NCBI RefSeq assembly: GCF_964355755.1
Contig: NC_092675.1
Coordinates: 10,181,312-10,245,311 of the forward strand
Length of the DNA stretch: 64,000 nt
Direction: 5' to 3'
Source of the DNA: Antedon mediterranea
Lineage: Eukaryota; Echinodermata; Crinoidea; Comatulida; Antedonidae
Shown: positions 56,906 through 64,000 of the stretch, one piece after another
Layout: every line of letters begins with the position of its first letter
Position numbering within the stretch: position 1 is the stretch's first letter
Program-made: the position numbers and the translations under genes
Notes under the pieces: model-generated
Databases searched by the model: none
The model's input: the letters and a program-made list of their open reading frames with translations, nothing else
What the model was told of the DNA's origin: nothing

Positions 56906-57036
56906 TGCCGTAAGTACAATGATCGAGTGCACCGTGTCTCCATTAAACAAGGGCTATATCTGTATTACCTTGTCGTAAGTATAATGATCGAGTGCACCGT
57001 GTCTCCATTAAACAAGGGCTATGTCTGTATTACCTT
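56906..57036. repeat. 65-bp tandem duplication
   Basis: Two copies contain CGTAAGTACAATGATCGAGT (second copy CGTAAGTATAATGATCGAGT), then GCACCGTGTCTCCATTAAAC, AAGGGCTAT and CTGTATTACCTT. Confidence 0.9.
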
Positions 57037-57079
57037 TAAAAAAATAATTTTTTTGGGGTAGTAGCTATAGCTAGCTTAT

Positions 57080-57440
57080 ATTTAGGTTATTTATTTATTT
57101 ATTTATTCAACCATGTTTCAATAGGGTGACCCAGCCAGCGGAAGCTGATTTTAAGGGGCCCTCAACAATACAAGTAAAAATATATTACAATAGTTAAAAT
57201 TGAATAAAGAATAAATATAAAAATGTACATAGAAATGCAAGACAGTAAAAGGTCAGGAAGATAAAAATTTAAAAAGTGTCATTATTAAGCATAAAGTTCT
57301 ATAATTAACTTTTAAAATTTAAAAAGGTATTGCAATTTCTAATAGAAACGTCTAACGAGTTAAAATATGTAGGTCCTTTATAATTAAAAGAATGTTTAAG
57401 AAGTTAAAAGGTTATCGGAACTTACATTAAACTTAGTGAT
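57080..57440 (-). pseudogene. LINE 3' end fragment
   Basis: On the minus strand KHSFNYKGPTYFNSLDVSI matches the carboxy end of jockey/Crack-like LINE polyproteins (R-x-FSY-x-GPKLWNSLP-x-x-I). Downstream, AGCTTCCGCTGGCTGGGTCA then CCCTATTG leads to a (AAAT)n tail at 57085-57105. Only the last few dozen codons and the 3' UTR are present. Confidence 0.6.
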
Positions 57441-57467
57441 TATGTGCTGCCTGTTCCCACCCGTCTC

Positions 57468-57474
57468 TCTCCCC

Positions 57475-57509
<35 letters not shown>
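57468..57509. repeat. (C)n then (CT)n tract
   Basis: About 16 C bases followed by about 12 CT repeats, a strong polypurine-polypyrimidine mirror-like tract. Confidence 0.95.
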
Positions 57510-57939
57510 TGGTAGTGGTGCGATGTTGAGTTGGGCTAAAACGTACCATCAACCCTTGACGACTATCAATAAGAAAACAAATCTTTCAGTACTATTCTAT
57601 TAACTAGCTCAGCATTATTTTAATGAATCGAAATAACCGTCATTCTTATTTTGTATTCACGATTTTGTTTCTGACGTGTTTGAAACTAATGAAATATCAT
57701 TGTAATATACACCTATCATTTTCTTTCACATAATGATTATTTACCTTGTATAACCAAGAAATTAGTCTAACTAGGTGCATTAAGCTATAAAACTGTCATG
57801 CTTGGTGAACTAGACAATGCTAATATGACGACTACGAAAGCTATGCTACTGGCTGTTTAAAATCAACGTAAATTCTCAATTGTTTAATTTCTATCTCACA
57901 TTAACCAAGATTTATGGTACTTTCTTTCTTAAATTTCAG

Positions 57940-59291
57940 ATACGAGCATCGTAGAATCCTTTGACATTTAAGCATTACTTACGTCAGCCTGGTAATTCTA
58001 CTAACAAATGGAAAACCCGTTTAGAGAAAAGCGTACGAAATGTTCGGGTTCAACCAATCAAATGCGAGAACTCTCTGCTGTTGGGAAATATCGATTAACA
58101 AAAATGAAGCAGCGACAGATGATGCGGTATTTTTCATTAAAACATCCAGAGAATCGGTCACGTAACGTTAGTAGTTGTAGTTCATCTAGTGCATCTAGTA
58201 GTATATGTGACAGTCAGGAGAGACTTAGCTTTGAACAAACGGAACTCGTCGATGATACGTTCCTAACCGACCGAGAAAGCAAACAAATAACCGATCGCAA
58301 GGCAACGCTTTCTGGAGAAGGTAAATTTTTTATTAAATCAAGGAGAAAAGATTTGAATCGATTGAAATCAGACTCCGACGTAGTAACACATCGTAAAAAT
58401 ATCGTCTACGAAGATATGGTTCGATCAAAGGCATACATCATGGCGTCAGAAACACAGAAAATCCAAGAATGTGATACAACGAAACCAGAGACTAGATGTT
58501 TAATGCCACATCCTACAAAGAAAATGTTGAGGACGAGGAGTGAATCCGCAATAGAACTGAATACCGCACGGAATAGACTTAGCAATCAACACGGTGTTGT
58601 CTGCACAAATGAAGATCTCAAGAAAATCCTTACAGAAGCTAGATCAATTGGGTCAGTTAGACGAAGACGGACCACCAGTGGCCATAATATGCTTGCTGTC
58701 ACACCAGAAAGCATTGAAGAGATTGACGGACATGTTAGATCAAGGAGTGTGTCAATGATAACCAGTTTAAAAAGTAGGAGAACTGGTGATGTCCTTCATG
58801 AATATCAACAAGGTTGCAGATCCAGTCCGTCATCTTTCGAAGCGTTGAATTCATTGAACACGCCAATATCAAGAACCAATTCCGCCAAAGAAATACGTTC
58901 AATTAAAGAGATCGATGAGGATATACCATCGTGTTCAAAGGACTGTATCGATAATAATGAAAATGAATTGAGTGTTTCTAATCAAAACATTGAGTCAGAC
59001 CTAGCGGACACATTGGCAACATTTAATATTGATGTGGATACAGGAATCGACCCTGAAGCGATTGGTAAAGCTATCGAACGCAGACTGACAATCGGAAGCA
59101 AACAAGCAAACAAGTATGTAAAACGCGGGGGTCATCAGACAACAAATGTCAACTTCCAGAAAAACCAAATGTCCAACAAGTCGAAAGACGGTTGCACACA
59201 AGTAAGCGAGAAGGGTTTCGCAAACAGGATCACCAGCTTAACGTCCAAATTCAAACGCAGTAAATCAACAACTGATTGTGTAAAACTGTAA
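57940..59291 (+). other. Coding exon of the 427-residue gene with splice acceptor
   Basis: The acceptor TTTCTTTCTTAAATTTCAG ends at 57939. Between it and the ATG at 58008 lie 68 nt of leader with in-frame stops, so an upstream non-coding exon is implied. Confidence 0.6.
58008..59291 (+). CDS. Basic Ser-rich intracellular protein, family unknown
   Basis: One uninterrupted 427-codon exon. No signal peptide, membrane helix or recognised domain. It has a serine tract (54-65), many Lys/Arg clusters, and repeated Arg-x-x-Ser sites typical of basophilic kinase substrates and 14-3-3 partners: RTRSES (175-180), RRRTTS (219-224), RSRSVS (244-249), SRTNS (288-292) and FKRSKSTTD (415-423). An acidic patch lies around 299-350 (KEIDEDIPSCS, IDVDTGIDPEAIG). 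The long frame, higher GC and balanced codon use against AT-rich flanks support a real gene. A phosphorylation-regulated scaffold or cytoskeletal role is only an inference. Confidence 0.8.
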   Translation: MENPFREKRTKCSGSTNQMRELSAVGKYRLTKMKQRQMMRYFSLKHPENRSRNVSSCSSSSASSSICDSQERLSFEQTELVDDTFLTDRESKQITDRKATLSGEGKFFIKSRRKDLNRLKSDSDVVTHRKNIVYEDMVRSKAYIMASETQKIQECDTTKPETRCLMPHPTKKMLRTRSESAIELNTARNRLSNQHGVVCTNEDLKKILTEARSIGSVRRRRTTSGHNMLAVTPESIEEIDGHVRSRSVSMITSLKSRRTGDVLHEYQQGCRSSPSSFEALNSLNTPISRTNSAKEIRSIKEIDEDIPSCSKDCIDNNENELSVSNQNIESDLADTLATFNIDVDTGIDPEAIGKAIERRLTIGSKQANKYVKRGGHQTTNVNFQKNQMSNKSKDGCTQVSEKGFANRITSLTSKFKRSKSTTDCVKL

Positions 59292-59299
59292 CTGTTTTA

Positions 59300-59910
59300 A
59301 AGAACACATTTTGTAAACTCCTTAAATTTGGACAGTTGAACTATAAAACTGCTTTAATACGATTTCGAATTTGGGTTCAATTTAATCTGTACTAGCTGAA
59401 AATGACGATTAATATTTTAAACGTTTGTATGGCCGGCTATACATAAAAGTAAAGTATACGGTGCTTATACTGCATCATGGACACGTTGTACGTGAGGATG
59501 CTGCTTGAATATATTATTTTAATATATGCATATATACCGATATAAACTGATATACTGACAGTTTTAACAGGTACAGGCTATCTGTTGTGGTGCTATATTT
59601 TCTCATGGAGGCGTTCGAAAAAAGCTACCGAAAACAATTTATGTTCCCACCAACATACAACAATGCACATTTTCTGATCAGCAGTGCAGTATGCGCAGAC
59701 GCAGGAAGTCAAATTTGCGCACAAGCACCAAAAAGAAAATGGCTATTTCTATATATAGTGTTAATAACTATTAGACGACAATACAAACATACGAACGTTT
59801 GTGTTCGATTTATGATATGATAATTTAGTTTACTATGGTGGTCGACTTTTTATTATAGAATACACAAGGTCAATACTAAAGCAAATGAATTCAGCATATA
59901 ATACACACTG
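59300..59910. other. 3' flank of the 427-residue gene
   Basis: No clear AATAAA is present in the first 300 bp. The small frame at 59587-59820 has no support. Confidence 0.35.
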
Positions 59911-59937
59911 CGAACATGTAGAGCGGGGTTGGTGAAA

Positions 59938-60135
59938 TCTGTCCATAATAGGTTACTTTTCTGTCCATAATAGGTTACTTTCTGTCCATAATAGGGACTA
60001 GAGGGCGCTGTTGTTTGTCCATAATAGGTGACTTTCATAATTGGCTGTCCAAAATAGGTGACTTTTTGTCCACAATAGGCGAGTTTATTGGAGTAGTGCG
60101 CCATCCATTGTGTTGTCCATAATAGGTGATTTTTT
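59938..60135. repeat. Subterminal repeats GTCCATAATAGG, left
   Basis: Seven copies or close variants spaced 15-60 bp, mostly followed by TNACTTT. Candidate transposase binding sites. On the minus strand they fake a frame rich in YYGQK. Confidence 0.85.
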
Positions 60136-60369
60136 GGCGTACTCGTACATACGTAGTTTATTTCGCGAGTAGAAGTAATACTAATTTGCTTTCTGTTCAG
60201 ACTTCGAGGCTACCTAGGAGGCCTAATTAGTATATAAATATTTAAGTCTTTCTAGCCTAGGCCTAGCTAGTTAGCTAGGCTACCTCTATAGGCCTACTAG
60301 TACTACTAGCCTAGGCCTAGTCCATTTGTTATTGTCCACTAATAATAATAATGAAATGTGAAATTTATT

Positions 60370-62460
60370 CAGCAACAAATAATTTAATTTGAACTTCATT
60401 TTAGGTTTGATAGTACGGACAGACATTACGCAACTTACCATACTATTGCAAGTTTAAATAAATCACCAAACCCACACGTTCTTTTACAAAAATAAAAAAT
60501 ACCCATATACTCTAATAATAATATTGATAAAGTTTAATTTTTTTAAGATAATAAACATGTAAACTGTTATTTTTATAAATGCATTGGTGTTTCAATGTAA
60601 TTGTATTTTTTTTTCTTTGGACTTATTTTGTTTTGTTAACAGTAATAATAAAAATCAATTTAATATTGAAAAAGACATCACAGTTCAGCACTTCATTTCG
60701 TCATTTTAGGTCCTCCCCTATTTCAAAATTCTGGATCCACATAGCTCAATGACAAACCATCCCAGTCTAAAGTGTATCAACAGCAGCACATCTCATCCAT
60801 TTATTATATTGTTTAATTAAATGAATCAATTTTAATGTTTAATAATAAGAAATACGACAATAAATCAAGTTTACATACACGCAGTGTACAAGCAACACCT
60901 TTGTTCTGTATTCAGAACAGTTTATTCAAAATCTAAATCACATTTAAAAAATACTGAATTATATTAATTTTAAAAGTGTAAAAACATGGTTAAACTACAA
61001 TTTAAAAAATAGCAAGGATAAATAAAATGAACCATAATTATTATGTTTATTACTATAATTATTGATCGATGATTATGATCAAAAATAATACGTTGAAGTG
61101 ATGTACTTTTTCATTTCAGCAGCATACTGTATATGAGCAGAATATCAAACATCTGTATGCCTATAATAAAAAAAAAGGAAGCATTTAAATACTATAATAA
61201 TGTTTAAGTATTTTATAATGCAAGTAACTTCAATCTTAGTAATGCTGAGACAAATTTTCATGTTGTATGGTGGGAAACAGTATGGTGGGAAACAGTTATG
61301 TTTAAATATTTTATTGCATTTAAAAAAAGATATGTAGGATTGTTTTACTAAATTTAAGTTTATACCAGTTGTTAGAGTCAATTATTACCATACTCACTAT
61401 ATGAAAACTGATATTAAATGTTTTAAAGACAAATGCTTTATTGAATGAATGCTTTAATAATATAACATTCAATTAAATTTTGAAATATTTTCTGCATGAA
61501 TTTGTTAGTGGATTTATCTATTCTTTGTACTGTGATTGTAATGTTTATAATGAATGAAAAAAAAAATATCTACTTTTAATTTCTTAGCAATTCAAATGAA
61601 TAGAATATTTCAAATCAGAATGTTAAAAATTAATTTTCATGTATTGTCAGTTTTTCTACTACGGTACTGATAAAATTCAGTTTGTCTCTCTGAAAATGTT
61701 TGACTAAATTGTATCCTTTTTTTCCGAAGATTACTTTTGCAAACAAATACTTTTTCTAAATAGGCTTTTTCTTGGGATTTTGAAAAATGTCCTAAAAGAT
61801 GTAGGCCTAGTGGGTAGTGTATGTAAAGTATTATTCTTCAATTGTAAGTTGGGCCTATCTGTTACTTACCCTGGTTAATGTCCATGCTACTGTACTATAA
61901 CATTGATCAGAAGATACACTGTACACAATCTGTGATACATGCAAAAAATATGGAAAAATTGAGATTTAAATAGATGACATAATTAATAACATACAGTAAC
62001 AATAGCTCTGGCTCTACTATACTGCCAACCTACTAACTGTTCGAACTGTCTGGATAAGACTCATTCATTCAAAAAATAATTTAAAAAAACAAAAATTTAA
62101 ATAGGTCAATCTAGCAATCTAGATGTCTGTGATTTGAAGACAAACTACCAATAGGTCTAGTAGACTAGGCTAGTAGTAGCTGATTTCGGTCTTCAAAGTA
62201 TAGTAGTGGGCTGTGGTGGCAGTGGTATTAGTAAAAGACTGTATAGTGACTAGTCCGCCAGACCTGACCTGCAGTTAGGCAGTATAGTTACGAGTAGGCA
62301 TAGGCCCTAGTCTGTAAAATATTCATATTAAAAAAATAAAATAATAAAAAAACAGATAATGAGGATAGGCCTAGGTGTTTGTAGTAGGAAACCTATCTAC
62401 CTAATATGAGCCCATGTCATTTGTATTCCTCCCCTGCTGTAAGGTAGGCCTAGAAAAAAA
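60370..62460. other. Interior of the Mutator-like element
   Basis: Very AT-rich with a GTATGGTGGGAAACA direct repeat near 61264-61295. No open frame resembling a transposase, zinc finger or other cargo gene. Confidence 0.5.
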
Positions 62461-62767
62461 AAGCTCACATTTCATTAGTGGACAATAACAAATGGACTCC
62501 AGCTAAGCTAGTAGTAGTACTAGGGCCTAGGCCTGACTGAGGTAGCCTAACTAAAACAGGACTAGCCTAGGCTAGGCCTAGAGGCTAGAGAGACTTAAAT
62601 AATTATACTAATTAGGCCTAGGCCTCCTACTAGCTAGGCCTAGGTAGCCTCGAAGTCTGAAGAGAAAGCAAATTAGTATTAACTAATAATATTATTACTT
62701 CTACTCGCGAAATAAACTACGTATGTACGAGCAGGGAGCAACTCCCTGGTACGAGTACGCCAACAAA

Positions 62768-62962
62768 ATCACCTATTATGGACAACACAATGGATGGCGC
62801 ACTACTCCAATAAACTCGAGTATTGTGGACAAAAAGTCGCCTATTTTGGACAGCCAATTATGAAAGTTACCTATTATGGACAAACAACAGCGCCCTCTAG
62901 TCCCTATTATGGACAGAAAGTCCCCTATTATGGACAGAAAAGTAACCTATTATGGACAGATT
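62768..62962. repeat. Subterminal repeats, right
   Basis: CCTATTATGGAC words mirror the left set in number and order. The apparent plus-strand frame with YYGQK repeats is an artefact of the array. Confidence 0.85.
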
Positions 62963-62989
62963 TCACCAACCCTATTGAACATGTAGGCT

Positions 62990-64000
62990 TGTGTTCCATG
63001 TTTAAAGTTATAATAATTTTGTAAGGCATTAGCCACCTTAAGAAGCAAATGTATATGAACAATTGCAAGTTTAACTAATAATAGCAAAATTAATATGAAC
63101 CACGACACGTGGTTAATGTATTCAGAATATTAATGGCATTTACTGAATTTATTTATTTTCATTTTATAATTCATTTTATGCCCTTTTGTTTTATTCTGGA
63201 AAATTAACTCTTCTCTGGAACAATATAATTTTACGATAGGCCTAATTCTCTTTATTATTTATAGTTTTACTTTATTCATTAGACCTATCCTTATACTTTA
63301 TGTTAAGTTCATTATGTTTGTAAAGAGCTAGCTAATAATAATTATATGATAATCAATTATGTTAATCTGGTGTGTGTGCTCTTCTAGCATAATATACATA
63401 ATATACATTTTTATAGAAACTATGATAGTAATTGTTATGATAATTACTATAAATGATGATAATATTATGAATAAATATTATTTGAATGTAAAGATTTTGC
63501 TTTTGTGTATTAGTTTTTTTCTCGTACGGCAAAACAATATATCATTATCAATATCATTACTAACAAGATATTACAGTTTAATATTTGTTCGATTAATTGT
63601 TTAAAGCGATATTTTACTTTAAAATGTCATCATAATTAATACTTAATTTATGTTGATAGTTCGTTCTATGAAAATGAATAACTTGTGATAGCAAAGAGTA
63701 CAGTGCTTTAGCTTAACGTAACGTGGCCGAATAAGAAGTACACGCGACGACGACAACGTACGTTTGTAAAAGGAATTGAAGGCAACGATAGCTGTCCTCG
63801 ACAATATCACCGATAAATAGTCAATAATCAAGGACTTATTGTCACCATGACAACATAGAGCCCGTAGCATAATAAATGACTCTCTGTCCTTTAACATTTC
63901 ATCGTAATTGAGGATTCGAGAAAATGAATAAAAACGGTAGTAACGTATATAAAAAGAATTACTATCGTGCTTGCTATTTATTTTATATCTGATTATGCCC
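62990..64000. other. Intergenic end of window
   Basis: AT-rich with no supported feature. The minus frame at 63643-63897 is not convincing. Confidence 0.4.

Larger units (their letters stand above)
59921..62976. mobile_element. Mutator-like element, 3056 bp, long TIRs
   Basis: Inverted arms of about 440-500 bp (59921-60365 and 62465-62976) share the GGGTTGGTGAAATCTGTCC tip, an array of GTCCATAATAGG words, CGTACATACGTAGTTTATTT, a TAGGCCTA-rich block and CCATTTGTTATTGTCCACTA. The identical 9-bp sequence GAACATGTA lies directly outside at 59912-59920 and 62977-62985. The extreme tips are imperfect (GAGCGGGG against AATAGGG). No transposase-like frame is in the 2.1-kb AT-rich interior, so it is probably non-autonomous. 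Long arms and a 9-bp duplication point to the Mutator superfamily. Confidence 0.8.

Noticed and set aside
59853-60104. Minus-strand frame with YYGQK repeats
   Set aside because: Produced by the GTCCATAATAGG subterminal array; its mirror at 62794-63024 shows the same artefact.

Overview
This is AT-rich, repeat-laden animal (metazoan) nuclear DNA. The evidence is GT-AG introns, polyadenylation signals, CR1/jockey-like, RTE-like and Penelope-like retroelements, tRNA-headed SINEs and long terminal-inverted-repeat transposons. The very frequent word TAGGCCTA and an orphan immunoglobulin receptor fit a marine invertebrate deuterostome such as an echinoderm. That placement is an impression, not a proof. 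There is no bacterial-style gene organisation, CRISPR array or rRNA.

Layout. 1-4.9 kb: SINE end, a ~140-bp repeat carrying nuclear-receptor-like DR1 words, a dispersed repeat, a Penelope C-terminal relic and two possible promoter/first-exon regions. 5.3-6.1 kb: a non-autonomous Mutator-like element with 9-bp target duplication. 7.3-10.7 kb: a decayed LINE on the minus strand. 11.1-15.1 kb: a 4-kb imperfect palindrome whose arms each carry a relic of one nuclease-like transposon gene. 15.5-17.8 kb: tRNA-Pro-like tandem repeats, (TA)n and a Penelope fragment. 19.3 kb: a TTAA-flanked MITE. 19.9-24.5 kb (minus): a two-exon protein kinase gene, its TAGGCCTA-packed intron, and a row of tiny exon-like units downstream. 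24.9-29.5 kb (plus): a multi-exon coiled-coil gene with stop and frameshift damage. 29.7-38.1 kb: nested inverted repeats, a SINE, a palindromic AGATATCT array and a nearly intact LINE reverse transcriptase. 38.3-40.8 kb (plus): a three-Ig-domain membrane receptor in one coding exon. 42-57 kb: mostly intergenic, with an orphan exon, foldback elements, a 170-bp array and LINE tails. 57.9-59.3 kb (plus): a 427-residue basic, serine-rich protein of unknown family. 59.9-63.0 kb: a 3-kb Mutator-like element with long terminal inverted repeats, subterminal repeats and 9-bp target duplication.

Three well-supported host loci stand out: the kinase, the Ig receptor and the 427-residue protein. The coiled-coil locus is a fourth, possibly dead. 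They look like independent genes, not a pathway. The kinase and coiled-coil genes are divergent with their 5' ends about 0.5 kb apart, so they may share a promoter region. The most unusual material is the mini-exon array behind the kinase, the double-ended palindrome at 11-15 kb, and the two elements with perfect 9-bp duplications. Everything was read by eye; exon joins rest on splice signals and phase agreement only.
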